Origin: Rhodopirellula halodulae
GTDB lineage: Bacteria > Planctomycetota > Planctomycetia > Pirellulales > Pirellulaceae
Direction: 5' to 3'
DNA: 64,000 nucleotides
Assembly: GCF_020966775.1 (NCBI RefSeq)
Contig: NZ_JAJKFV010000029.1
Span: 1,171,001 to 1,235,000 of the forward strand
In this document: positions 47,920 through 56,936 of the stretch, piece after piece
How the letters are laid out: every line of letters starts with the position of its first letter
Numbering within the stretch: position 1 is the first letter of the stretch
The notes under the pieces: generated by a model
Databases searched by the model: none
Told to the model about the DNA's origin: nothing
Seen by the model: the letters and a program-made list of their open reading frames with translations, nothing else
Program-made: the position numbers and the translations under genes

Positions 47920-48309
47920 TTACTGGTTGACTTTGCTGTCGACGTAGTTGCACAAATCGCCAACGGTCAGCAAGTTGCCAAAGTCTTGAACGCGTGGGTT
48001 CTCTTGGAACTTGGTCAAGTCAGCCCAAGGCATTCGCTTTTTCAATTCAGCCATGCCATCGGCGGTGACCACGCCATCTTGGACGTACTGGCTGTTGGTG
48101 AGGATGTCTTCAGGCGAAAGTTCTTCCCGTGGGATTTGGATGTCGAAAGCTTTCTCGAGCTTGAAGACGATATCGAGAAAATCGATGGACTCGGCGCCCA
48201 AGTCGCCAACCAAAGTTGCTTCGCGAGTGGTTTCGTCTTCATCAACGCCGAGAGCGTCAACGAGGGCTTCTTGAACCTTGGTGAAAATTTCGTCTTCTGA
48301 GAGCGCCAT
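47920..48309 (-). CDS. Acyl carrier protein, long form
   Basis: 129 residues, about 50 longer than housekeeping AcpP. The four-helix ACP fold is visible, with the phosphopantetheine attachment Ser41 in VGDLGAESIDFLDIVFKLE (canonical DSL is ESI). The extension after about residue 85 (AELKKRMPWADLTKFQENPRVQDFGNLL) has no known match but ends with a helix like the usual last ACP helix (TVGDLCNYVDSKV). It carries the growing chain in a dedicated pathway with the flanking genes. Confidence 0.92.
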   Translation of the reverse strand: MALSEDEIFTKVQEALVDALGVDEDETTREATLVGDLGAESIDFLDIVFKLEKAFDIQIPREELSPEDILTNSQYVQDGVVTADGMAELKKRMPWADLTKFQENPRVQDFGNLLTVGDLCNYVDSKVNQ

Positions 48310-48346
48310 CGTGCGTTCCTAATTGAATTAAGTGTGTCAAACAGAG

Positions 48347-48871
48347 TTAGGGGGTCATGGTCGGCGAAACGTTCTCGCCAGGACGACGCAAAGCCATCGC
48401 GGCGGGTGAGTCGCTAAACAAAGAGAAAAATTGCTCGCGAGAGAGTCGTTGAACGTCCGCGTCCGTACCAAGATGTTCCGGGTCGCCACTAGAGCAGCTC
48501 TCAAGAACCAATCGGGCCGAAACAGTGGTCCGATCGCCTTTCAGAGCTTTGGCTTTGACGGTCGTCAACGCGCCGTCGCGTTTGAAAATCTCCGCTTCCA
48601 CCGTCAGGGTTTCACCGGGTGATAGGAAGTCGCCGAATTTGACGCTTTTGGCTTCGCGTAGCAAAACCAAAGCGGAATCAAACTCGGGAGACATTCGAAT
48701 CAACCACACCGCGGCTTGATGCAGGGCTTCCAGCATCATCACGCCAGGCATGACCGGAAATCGCGGGAAATGGTCGGCTAGATACTCTTCATCGGCCGCC
48801 AAAGTTCGTTCGCCGACCAAGCGTTGGCCGGGCGTTAGTTCGGTAATTCGGTCGATTTGGCGGTATTTCAT
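48347..48871 (-). CDS. FabZ-type 3-hydroxyacyl-ACP dehydratase
   Basis: 174 residues, hot-dog fold with an intact active site: EYLADHFPRFPVMPGVMMLEALHQ, with His34 and Glu48. Family function: dehydration of 3-hydroxyacyl-ACP. It starts the four-gene unit. The frame opens 51 bases earlier, but ATG at 48871 begins the conserved MKYRQIDRITEL segment. The first 20 residues (MKYRQIDRITELTPGQRLVG) look like the hot-dog lead-in of planctomycete and myxobacterial relatives. Same length class and key positions as the paralogue at 47383-47889. Confidence 0.93.
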   Translation of the reverse strand: MKYRQIDRITELTPGQRLVGERTLAADEEYLADHFPRFPVMPGVMMLEALHQAAVWLIRMSPEFDSALVLLREAKSVKFGDFLSPGETLTVEAEIFKRDGALTTVKAKALKGDRTTVSARLVLESCSSGDPEHLGTDADVQRLSREQFFSLFSDSPAAMALRRPGENVSPTMTP

Positions 48872-48984
48872 GCCGCGTAACTTAGTACCCCGCCCAAAAC
48901 GCCTCAACCACAGAATCGACACAGAATCTCAACGTTTGAGACGATTCGGCAAAATTTGTTCGCCGATCGACGGTCCTCGCAACC

Positions 48985-49923
48985 CTACATCCGGGTGCTG
49001 GTGCCCTTGGTCAACGCCATGAAGGCAGATTCGAGGTCCAGTTCCTCTTCGGCAAACCGCTTGAGCCCGATGTCATTTTCGATCAGCAGTTTGGGCAATT
49101 CGCTGTAGTCGTCCGTGTCGCTATTCAGGATCACTCGCACAGCATCGTCGCCGGGCTGAGTCGATTGCACCAAGGGATGTCCTTCGAACAACTCGCCGAT
49201 CCGAGCCATCTGGTCACGTTGGCTGGGCTGAATGATCAGCACCGTGTGTTCGCGAACCATCCGGATGACTTCGGTCACGCGGGCGTTCTGTTTCAATTCG
49301 CCGCGGTCGATGATGCCGACCTTGTTACAGACGTCTGCCAACTCGGGCAAAATGTGACTGCTGACGATCACGGTTTTGCCCATCTCGCCCAAGCGTCGCA
49401 GCAAATTCCGCATCTCAATTCGTGCACGCGGATCCAAGCCGGACAGCGGTTCGTCCAGCAGCAAGACTTGAGGATCGTGCAGCAGTGTCCGGGCCAGTCC
49501 GAGACGCTGGGTCTGGCCACGCGAAAGCGTGTTGGCGTAAGCGTCTCGTTTGAAATCGAGGTCGACGACCTCCAGCATTTCGTTGACTCGTTTGCGACGG
49601 TCCGTTCCGCCGATTCGATACGCCGCAGCGAAAAACTCGAGGTATTCCACCACGGTCATGTCGTCATAGACACCGAAGAAGTCGGGCATGTAGCCGACCA
49701 AGCGGCGGATTTCTTTGGGTTGCGTGTGGACACTATGCCCGCAAACGTAGGCTTCGCCCCAACTGGGTTCCAACAACGTCGCGATGATTCGCATCGTCGT
49801 CGTTTTGCCAGCTCCGTTGGGACCGATGAAACCGAACAGATCGCCGGCTTCCAAATCCAAATCGATGGCACGGATCGCGAATGCGTCGCCGTATTTCTTC
49901 GTCAGGTCAACAGTTTTGATCAC
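48985..49923 (-). CDS. ABC-2 type ABC transporter ATP-binding protein
   Basis: 312 residues. Walker A GPNGAGKTT, Q-loop region YMPDFFGVYDDMTVVEYL, signature LSRGQTQRLGLART (Arg replaces Gly), Walker B VLLLDEPLSGLDP, H-loop VIVSSHIL, then a C-terminal regulatory extension of about 95 residues. Family: drug, polysaccharide or gliding-type exporters. The upstream gene (46 bases) is a large membrane protein without the ABC-2 permease helices; no such permease lies in the cluster, so the permease must be elsewhere. Confidence 0.94.
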   Translation of the reverse strand: MIKTVDLTKKYGDAFAIRAIDLDLEAGDLFGFIGPNGAGKTTTMRIIATLLEPSWGEAYVCGHSVHTQPKEIRRLVGYMPDFFGVYDDMTVVEYLEFFAAAYRIGGTDRRKRVNEMLEVVDLDFKRDAYANTLSRGQTQRLGLARTLLHDPQVLLLDEPLSGLDPRARIEMRNLLRRLGEMGKTVIVSSHILPELADVCNKVGIIDRGELKQNARVTEVIRMVREHTVLIIQPSQRDQMARIGELFEGHPLVQSTQPGDDAVRVILNSDTDDYSELPKLLIENDIGLKRFAEEELDLESAFMALTKGTSTRM

Positions 49924-49969
49924 GAGCCGGCACGATTACAAAGCAAGGAAAACAAATAGAAAAAAGGAA

Positions 49970-52324
49970 TCACCGACGAACTTCGACCACGGGCAAGATC
50001 AATCGGACGAACGAGTTGGATTGCTCCAAACTCGCTTGCGGAGCGGTCGATTTGGATGTGCTTTGGTCGCCGTCCTTCGCGGAAGTGATGGTCAGCTCGG
50101 ACCATGGTTGAGCACAGCGTCCAACCAGAATGCAGCGGTCCTCGGTCAGCAGTGAACTGAAATCCAAATCACGCAGCACTTCGTTGCGAAGCACCGTGTA
50201 GCGAGGACCGCCGACCGCATCGTGGAACATCAGCATCTCCGCCAATCGTCGTGGTTGATCGACGACGGTCACGTCCCATGATTCGCCTTCGGAAGCGCTT
50301 TCGAGTGCTCGTTGACGCGACAATTGCCAGCGGAAGTTTTTCTGTCGAAGTGAATCCACTTCATCGATTTGGGCACCCGCGGGCAATCGTGTCGGCAGCA
50401 GGTAAACCCAGTTTTGATAGATCAGCATGCCGTCGAGCAAGTCGACCGGAAGCGTGTTGATCAGTTGACCATTGAGCAGTTCGCTTCCGCGGCGGCGCTT
50501 CAAACTTTGAGTTGGAAGGTCAGCCGTGAATTGGGTCTCCAAAGCGACTGATTTGCTGCTTCGTGGTGCCAAACGCATGTTCTGAATCTGGCTGGACAAG
50601 GTTTCCGAATCACCGCTGAGCGAGACGCCACAGGAACGCCCAGAGGATTCAATTTGGATTCCGCCCATTGCCAAACTTGGGGTGCCGAACGGAGCAACAA
50701 CTTGATGATGCACGTCCTGAGCGACGGAGCTGGTTTCGGTTGATGCCGCGGACGCGATGTCGAGATGATTGGACGGATGCGAGTATATAAATGACCACTG
50801 GAAGCAGCGACCAAAACCTGACTCGCCATCGATATCAACGAACTCGATTGAGTTGGCACGCAGTAAGTTGTCGGCGGTGGATTCCTCTTCCGTCGAATCG
50901 CTCGAATTCGCGGTCACGTTGGGCTGGGCTGCCATCCAAAGTCCGATGGAAAGGGCGATCGAAACGGCTGGAAAAGTCAGCCATCCGATCCAAGCCTTCT
51001 GGTTGAATCTTCGCATCAGCAAGTAGTCCAGCGGCCCGACCAAGGCGATTAGGATCCCAATGATCACGGCCAAAACGGCGAAGCTGAACGTTCGTTTCAG
51101 CTCGAACCGATCCAGGGTGGCTCGCGTTTGGCCGGCCAGATCGGCGAATCCGCTCAGCCGGATGCTTTCACTGACGTCGTCCTCGTCCGCGTGTTTCAGC
51201 AGATCGCCTACCAGCAGCGTGACCAAGTCCATCCGCTGCGGCCAGTCCGTGAATTCCGGGGCATCCAAGTCGGCGGCGAGCACGGTGATTTTGCCAAACC
51301 CAGAAACATACCGAACGGCAAAAGGCTGGCTGACACGACGGCTGGTTCGGCCAGTGATTAAAAGTTGACCGGAACCGTTTCGCCCAAAGGTCTTTGGCAA
51401 CTGGATGCCTTCGAAGGCGGGCAACCGAGTTTGACTGCTCGTGAAGGTTTCCAGGCCTGACGGATCCAGTTTGGTTGTCTTCGCCTCTGCGACGGCTTGG
51501 GGAAGCAGGCCAGCCAGCCAGTCCGCCGACTCCAATAGCAACCGCGCATTTTCGCCCAGCGTCAGCAACACCTGACCACCACTCTGCACCCATCGCGCCA
51601 ACGCCGTGCGTTGGGATTCGTTGAGGTCGTTCAGTACCGGAATTCCCGACGCGTTGATCACCATCAATTCCACGCCATCCAGTGCCAACGAATGATTCGG
51701 AACGGCGGCGGCTTCGGTGATCCGAGTGACCGCGACGGAAGCTTCCCGTTGTAGCAACTCGTTCACGCCGATCGTGTCGATGTCGAGCGCGTCGCCGAAG
51801 ACCATCACCCAGGGCATTCCCAATGGGATCAAGGACGCTCCGTTGCCGGGGACACCGGCTTCTGGCAAACGGGTTCTCGCCAAGACTTCGTCGCCGGATC
51901 GGATGACGATGGGGGCGGCTTCGCTGCCGGGGATGGCCAGTGCAAAGGGCGATTCCGCGGACAATCCCGGTTGAGCGTAGGTCACGATGGCTCCGTCGCC
52001 GTCGACCGTTTCGATCGTCACGTCTTCCCAACGATCGATCGTGATCGCGTCGGTGTAAGTGGCGGAATTGGCGTTCGATTCGCCGTGATTCAGTCGAATC
52101 GCGGTCCATTGTCCCGGGCGATAGTGACCTTGGATTCCCGCCCAATTGCCGGTCGATTCCAGTTCGCTGTTTGCCGCTTCAGTGGTTTTCGTGTCCGCTT
52201 CCGATCCGGCTGCGAAGACTGCAGAGGAAGATGAGACGACAAACCATCCCGCCAGACACATCGCCAGACAGACGAGGTTCGTTCCGAGTTGCCGAGGCAT
52301 GAATGTCACTGACCCGCGATTCAT
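49970..52324 (-). CDS. Large membrane protein, ABC partner candidate
   Basis: 784 residues: signal-type first helix (residues about 14-38), an extracytoplasmic region with a glutamine-amidotransferase-like segment (VLNDLNESQRTALARWVQSGGQVLLTLG, GASLIPLGMPWVMVFGD), two central helices (FSFAVLAVIIGILIALVGPLDY and WIGWLTFPAVSIALSIGLWM), then a beta-rich C-terminal region. It resembles the accessory membrane proteins seen with planctomycete gliding-like ABC ATPases but no family name is certain. ATG at 52324 overlaps the MazG stop by ATGA, showing a coupled operon MazG - membrane protein - ATPase. Confidence 0.86.
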   Translation of the reverse strand: MNRGSVTFMPRQLGTNLVCLAMCLAGWFVVSSSSAVFAAGSEADTKTTEAANSELESTGNWAGIQGHYRPGQWTAIRLNHGESNANSATYTDAITIDRWEDVTIETVDGDGAIVTYAQPGLSAESPFALAIPGSEAAPIVIRSGDEVLARTRLPEAGVPGNGASLIPLGMPWVMVFGDALDIDTIGVNELLQREASVAVTRITEAAAVPNHSLALDGVELMVINASGIPVLNDLNESQRTALARWVQSGGQVLLTLGENARLLLESADWLAGLLPQAVAEAKTTKLDPSGLETFTSSQTRLPAFEGIQLPKTFGRNGSGQLLITGRTSRRVSQPFAVRYVSGFGKITVLAADLDAPEFTDWPQRMDLVTLLVGDLLKHADEDDVSESIRLSGFADLAGQTRATLDRFELKRTFSFAVLAVIIGILIALVGPLDYLLMRRFNQKAWIGWLTFPAVSIALSIGLWMAAQPNVTANSSDSTEEESTADNLLRANSIEFVDIDGESGFGRCFQWSFIYSHPSNHLDIASAASTETSSVAQDVHHQVVAPFGTPSLAMGGIQIESSGRSCGVSLSGDSETLSSQIQNMRLAPRSSKSVALETQFTADLPTQSLKRRRGSELLNGQLINTLPVDLLDGMLIYQNWVYLLPTRLPAGAQIDEVDSLRQKNFRWQLSRQRALESASEGESWDVTVVDQPRRLAEMLMFHDAVGGPRYTVLRNEVLRDLDFSSLLTEDRCILVGRCAQPWSELTITSAKDGDQSTSKSTAPQASLEQSNSFVRLILPVVEVRR

Positions 52325-52641
52325 GGCTTCTCGCTCAAGCTGCAATCACATTCAAAACGACCACAGCCGGGGCATCCGTTGCCGTACTTGTTCGACAACG
52401 CCTGAGCCAAGTCGATGTCGGCCACATTGGCGATTGTGAACAACCAAGCGATCACGTCAGCGAATTCCTCCGCCAAATTTTCGCGGTCGTCCCCCCGAAG
52501 TGCGGAGGCCAATTCCCCGACCTCCTCCATCAGCCACATGAATGTGCCATCGACACCCCGAGCGACATCCTTCTCGTAATACATGCGGTGGATGTGCTTT
52601 TGCAGATCCGCGATCGAAAGATCTTTGCTGGGCGACGACAT
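52321..52641 (-). CDS. MazG-like nucleotide pyrophosphohydrolase with Cys tail
   Basis: 106 residues, all-alpha NTP-PPase fold: EEVGELASALRG and EEFADVIAWLF give the E-E-x-x-E...E-x-x-D metal-binding pattern. The C-terminal tail CPGCGRFECDC has four Cys and could bind a metal or act in redox control. Probably hydrolyses non-canonical or excess nucleoside triphosphates. Start supported by the first helix; TGA overlaps the next ATG. Confidence 0.92.
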   Translation of the reverse strand: MSSPSKDLSIADLQKHIHRMYYEKDVARGVDGTFMWLMEEVGELASALRGDDRENLAEEFADVIAWLFTIANVADIDLAQALSNKYGNGCPGCGRFECDCSLSEKP

Positions 52642-52978
52642 GTAGAAAGCGGGTCAGAAGGCGGATGCGGAGGAGCCCATCGCGACGTTGAGTTGACGGA
52701 GGCGATGAAGGACTGACGAGATGAATTCGAGGCGGTGAGATTGCCGGTCAGGCTAATTGAAACCGTTTCGCGGACGAAATTTTTCAGTTCGATCGATTCG
52801 GATGATAGGCCAATTCACGCTGGAGGCGTATTCTAACGGCCCGATTCGGAACCGCGAGACGCCCTCTCCGTTCCGCAGAAGCCGCCACAGGCCAATGCTT
52901 TCGTCCGTTGCATCTTCGGCGAGCGAAAATTCCACCCCGCCCGACTCCGATCCAACGGCAACCTTCACAGCCATTCGC
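52642..52978. other. Intergenic, 337 bp
   Basis: Between mazG-like (minus) and the sulfotransferase gene (plus). The sulfotransferase frame opens to 52757, so part of this could be an N-terminal extension, but its composition is low-complexity. No operator seen. Confidence 0.4.
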
Positions 52979-54151
52979 ATGGATTCCACTTCGAAACCCG
53001 AAGGAACATCAACGTCTTCCGCCAAGTCAGCTGACTCCAAGCCAGCCACGCTGAATTCGTACCCGTTCTACAGCCCGCGTTTTTGGCACGGGATGCGGCC
53101 AACCGCATGGTGGCGGTTGCTGCGAAGCGGGAATTTCGAGATCAGCCCCTCGCGAATTCCGATGGTGATCAGTGTTTCGCTGACGACCCTCATCAATACG
53201 CTGTTGACGTGGCTTCAAAACGTTTTGTTCGCGCGGCGACTGCGAGAAGCCGAACTTCACGGCCCACCGGTCTTCATCGTCGGTCATTGGCGCAGTGGAA
53301 CGACGCTGTTGCACGAATTGATGGTCCGGGATGAACGCTTCAGCAGTCCCTCCACGTTTCAGTGTTTCGCACCCTCGCACTTCTTGCTCACCCAGTGGTT
53401 CTTTCGCAAATTCGCCGGATGGTTGCTGCCGGGGAAACGTCCCATGGACAACATGGACGCCGGGTGGGACCGGCCTCAGGAAGATGAATTTGCGTTGATG
53501 AATTTGGGTCTGCCCTCGCCCTACCGACGCATCGCGTTTCCTCGTCAAAACCAAGTTGACATGGAGTACTTGGAATTGAACGAGATCAGTGCCACGGAAC
53601 GCGAAACGTGGTTGTCGACGCTGAAATCATTCCTGCTTCGTGTCAGTGTTTCCACCAATCGTCCGCTGGTGATCAAAAGTCCGACTCACACCGGGCGAGT
53701 CGGGCATCTGGCCAAAGCGTTCCCGCAGGCCAAGTTTGTCCACATCACCCGTGATCCGCGTTCGCTCTTTCCCAGCACGTGTCGACTGTGGCGCAGTTTG
53801 GATGATGTCCAAGCGTTGCAGACCAGCGACGAATCGGGGTTGGATGAATACGTGCTGACATGCCTGACGCGAATGTACGATTCCTTCCATGCGGACCGCA
53901 GTCAGATCGATGATCACCACATCATCGACATCCGCTACGAAGACTTGATCGCGGATCCGGTGGGGACGCTCCGCACCATCTACGAGTCGTTGCGTTTGAG
54001 CGATTTCGAAACGGTCAGTGAAGACATCCAAGCCTGGACCGAAAAAGAACATCGCGAGTACCGGACCAATCGACACCAACTGGATCCGGAACAAGAAAAA
54101 TTGCTGCTCGACCGGTGGAGCGATTATTTTGACCGCTACGGATATCGCTAG
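52979..54151 (+). CDS. Sulfotransferase family protein
   Basis: 390 residues, PAPS-dependent sulfotransferase. The 5-prime phosphosulfate loop is VFIVGHWRSGTTLLHELM (98-115) and the 3-prime phosphate motif is KFVHITRDPRSLF. A first segment of about 30 polar residues and a hydrophobic stretch (ISVSLTTLINTLLTWL, 64-79) suggest membrane association. Substrate could be a carbohydrate or lipid; sulfated polysaccharides matter to marine planctomycetes. ATG at 52979 is chosen; 52895 and 52757 are in-frame alternatives. Confidence 0.9.
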   Translation: MDSTSKPEGTSTSSAKSADSKPATLNSYPFYSPRFWHGMRPTAWWRLLRSGNFEISPSRIPMVISVSLTTLINTLLTWLQNVLFARRLREAELHGPPVFIVGHWRSGTTLLHELMVRDERFSSPSTFQCFAPSHFLLTQWFFRKFAGWLLPGKRPMDNMDAGWDRPQEDEFALMNLGLPSPYRRIAFPRQNQVDMEYLELNEISATERETWLSTLKSFLLRVSVSTNRPLVIKSPTHTGRVGHLAKAFPQAKFVHITRDPRSLFPSTCRLWRSLDDVQALQTSDESGLDEYVLTCLTRMYDSFHADRSQIDDHHIIDIRYEDLIADPVGTLRTIYESLRLSDFETVSEDIQAWTEKEHREYRTNRHQLDPEQEKLLLDRWSDYFDRYGYR

Positions 54152-54234
54152 CTTTGGCGGCGCCGTTGGGGACGTCTGGAACGAGTCGGCCCAAGTCTTT
54201 TGTTGCTTTCATTCATAACCGCAAAACAATTCTC

Positions 54235-55578
54235 ATGAACTGGCATCCATTGAAATCTTTCGCGTTTGGTTCCCTGGTTGGCGTGACGGCGTTGGCCTTG
54301 GCAGCAGGATGTTCTTCGTCGACGACGACGGAAACGAAGGATGAGGCCAGTCCAGCCGTCGAGACCGACACCGTGGTCGTGGAAGCTGACAAGCCAGTCG
54401 ATGCGCCGGAATCTTCGTTTGAGCCGCCCGTTTTTGAGGCCAGCGCTGAAAAGTTGTTGGCCAGTCGATTGCCGATCGAACGTACCACCGAAGGTTGGGT
54501 GCGTTTGTTTGATGGCCACACATTGTTCGGGTGGGTGATTGGCGGCAAAGCGAACTGGCACGTGGAAGACCAAGCGATCGTGGCCGACGACGGAGAGAAT
54601 TGTTTGTTGGCGACGTCAACGGTCTGGAGTGACTACGAGTTGGAGCTTCAGTTTCAGTGCGAAGACGAGACGAACTCCGGTGTCTTTGTACGAACCACGC
54701 TGGACCCGCAAAGCGTCCAAACGGATTGTTATGAGGTCAACATCGCTCCCGCGTCCAATCCGTTTCCCACGGGAGGAATTGTCCAACGCGACAAGGGGAA
54801 GCTGTTTGAGACGGATGCGGGTACCTGGCACACGATGAACATTCTGTGCGATGGCCCGATGCTAACGGTCACCATCGACGGTGAAGTGACGTGCGAACTC
54901 GACGATGCGGACACACCGCTGAGCGGATTCATCGGGTTGCAACACAGAAAAGGTCGAGTGGCATTCAAAGACATTCAGATTCGTCCGCTCGGGCTGCAGA
55001 ATCTGCTTGCAGATGGACTGGATCGATGGACGATTCGCGAAGGAATGGATGGCGAATACCGCATCGACGACGAAGGCCAATTGGTGGTGGATGGTGGAAA
55101 GCAACAATTGGAGTCCAAGGATCAATTTGGCAATTTTGTGATGCTGGCTGATTACAAAATGGATGATCCAAAATCGAATTCGGGGTTGTTCTTTCGAGCC
55201 ATCCCCGGCGACGAAATGATGGGGTACGAGTGTCAGGTCAGCAACGAAACGATCGACGGCAACCCGCTGCAGCCGGCGGATTGTGGTGCGGGCGGAATCT
55301 TTCGTCGTCAGGATGCTCGCGTCGTCGCGGGCGAGCCCAAGCGTTGGAATTCCATTCTGTTGGTTGCCGAGGGCAATCACTTTGCGACCTGGGTCAACGG
55401 TGTGCAGGTGACCGATGTGGTGGACACTCGCGACGCAGACGAAAATCCTCGTCGTGGTCTGCGTCTGGAGCCTGGAACGATCATCGTCCAAGGGCACGAC
55501 AAGACCACTCAAGCGACCTATCGTCAGATCTCGATTGCGAGTTTTGACGACGGTGTGAATGCATCGGACGACCAGTAG
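54235..55578 (+). CDS. Lipoprotein with two DUF1080 domains
   Basis: 447 residues. Lipobox LAAGC ends the signal, then a Thr/Glu linker, then two copies of DUF1080 (3-keto-disaccharide hydrolase, LamG-like jelly roll): GWVRLFDGHTLFGWVIGGKANWHVEDQAI and DGLDRWTIREGMDGEYRIDDEGQLVV. Family members are hydrolases or sugar binders of the outer compartment. It follows the sulfotransferase gene by 83 bases. ATG at 54235 starts the signal peptide. Confidence 0.93.
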   Translation: MNWHPLKSFAFGSLVGVTALALAAGCSSSTTTETKDEASPAVETDTVVVEADKPVDAPESSFEPPVFEASAEKLLASRLPIERTTEGWVRLFDGHTLFGWVIGGKANWHVEDQAIVADDGENCLLATSTVWSDYELELQFQCEDETNSGVFVRTTLDPQSVQTDCYEVNIAPASNPFPTGGIVQRDKGKLFETDAGTWHTMNILCDGPMLTVTIDGEVTCELDDADTPLSGFIGLQHRKGRVAFKDIQIRPLGLQNLLADGLDRWTIREGMDGEYRIDDEGQLVVDGGKQQLESKDQFGNFVMLADYKMDDPKSNSGLFFRAIPGDEMMGYECQVSNETIDGNPLQPADCGAGGIFRRQDARVVAGEPKRWNSILLVAEGNHFATWVNGVQVTDVVDTRDADENPRRGLRLEPGTIIVQGHDKTTQATYRQISIASFDDGVNASDDQ

Positions 55579-55583
55579 TCGTG

Positions 55584-56921
55584 ATGGCAACCGTCGTGAA
55601 GGACGAACGCGAATTGTCCGATTCAGCGTCGTCGCCCGATTCGGTGGCTCGATCGGAGGCTCCCACGCGAGGGGCGACGCGAAAAGCGTTTGAGTCGTTC
55701 TGGGCGCTGGCGTTGCTGGCTTTGATGGCGGCCACTTTTCGATTGTGGATGCCGTCGTCTTGGGTGGCGGGTGAAGATTTGCCCGCTGTGCCGCTGTTCG
55801 ATCCAGCCTTGTTGGGACTGACAACAACCCTCATGGGTTGGCTCTCGTCGGTATTGGTTGCTGTCAGCGTTGTCGTTTGTGCGCTCACAATCGCCGGTCG
55901 AAATTCGCGGACGGGATGGGCAGTTTTGGCGATCTCGCTGTGTTTGTTAATTGCGATGGATCAGCATCGTTTGCAACCGTGGGTCTATCAAACGATTTTG
56001 TACGCGGCGTTGTTCAGTTTCGCGTCCGCCGGTTCGACAGCTCCGGTGCGTGATGCGACGCTCGGGTGCATTCGATGGTTGACGATCACCGTCTATGTCT
56101 TCAGCGCGATCGGCAAGTTTGATTTTCAGTTCCTGCACACCGTCGGCCAAGACTTTTTGAGGGTGCCAACGAATTGGTTGGGGCTGGACGTTTCGGATTG
56201 GTCCAATCGAACTCGTCTGGTCGTCGCAGCGTGCTTTCCAGCGTTTGAGTTGCTGGTTGCCGCCTCTTTGGCGGTGCCGCCCGTGCGACGAGTGGGCGTT
56301 TGGATGGCGATCATCATGCATCTGGGATTGATCGCTGTTTTGTCACCCATGGGATTGGGGCACAGTGCCGGAGTGATCGTTTGGAACTTGGTGATGGCGA
56401 TTCAGGCTTGGATGCTGTTCCGTCCCCGTCCCGCAGTCCGACCCGAGCATGACTCTGAAATAGTGTCTCGGGCGAGTGCAGGTGGATTGAGCTGGGGCGT
56501 TGTGATTCTTGCGAGTGTGATGCCGTTGACGGAACGTCGCGGGTATTGGGATCACTGGATGTCATGGGCGTTGTATTCGCCTCACAACAGTCGCATGAGT
56601 TTGCAGATTCACGAATCGGCAATCGAATCATTGCCGGAACCTTGGCGTGCCGCCGCGGTGGCGAACGATGCCGATGACCATTGGCACGACCTGGAGTTGG
56701 GACGGCTATCGCTGATGGTTCGCGGAGTTCCGGCGTTGCCTCAATCGCGTTATCAGTGGGCGCTGACCGATGCGATTCGTCAGAAATATCCCATCGCGAA
56801 CGCGATGCGTGGGAAGGTGCAATCCGCGTCGGATCGCTGGACGGGACAGCGAGAGGAGCAGTGGTGGACGCGGCCGGACGAGTTTCAACGATCCGGCGAA
56901 ACGTTCTGGCTCGTGCCTTGA
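55584..56921 (+). CDS. Polytopic membrane protein, DoxX/HTTM-like
   Basis: 445 residues with about eight hydrophobic segments (FWALALLALMAATFRLW, LGLTTTLMGWLSSVLVAVSVVVCAL, TLGCIRWLTITVYVFSAIGKFD and others) and a hydrophilic C-terminus of about 100 residues. The motif VYVFSAIGKFDFQFLHTVGQDFLRVPTNWLG resembles DoxX/HTTM-type proteins but is not conclusive. ATG 55584 follows a GTG at 55581. Starts 5 bases after the preceding stop, so it is likely co-transcribed with the DUF1080 gene. Ends 15 bases before the convergent gene. Confidence 0.78.
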   Translation: MATVVKDERELSDSASSPDSVARSEAPTRGATRKAFESFWALALLALMAATFRLWMPSSWVAGEDLPAVPLFDPALLGLTTTLMGWLSSVLVAVSVVVCALTIAGRNSRTGWAVLAISLCLLIAMDQHRLQPWVYQTILYAALFSFASAGSTAPVRDATLGCIRWLTITVYVFSAIGKFDFQFLHTVGQDFLRVPTNWLGLDVSDWSNRTRLVVAACFPAFELLVAASLAVPPVRRVGVWMAIIMHLGLIAVLSPMGLGHSAGVIVWNLVMAIQAWMLFRPRPAVRPEHDSEIVSRASAGGLSWGVVILASVMPLTERRGYWDHWMSWALYSPHNSRMSLQIHESAIESLPEPWRAAAVANDADDHWHDLELGRLSLMVRGVPALPQSRYQWALTDAIRQKYPIANAMRGKVQSASDRWTGQREEQWWTRPDEFQRSGETFWLVP

Positions 56922-56936
56922 AATTGAGCCGAGAGC

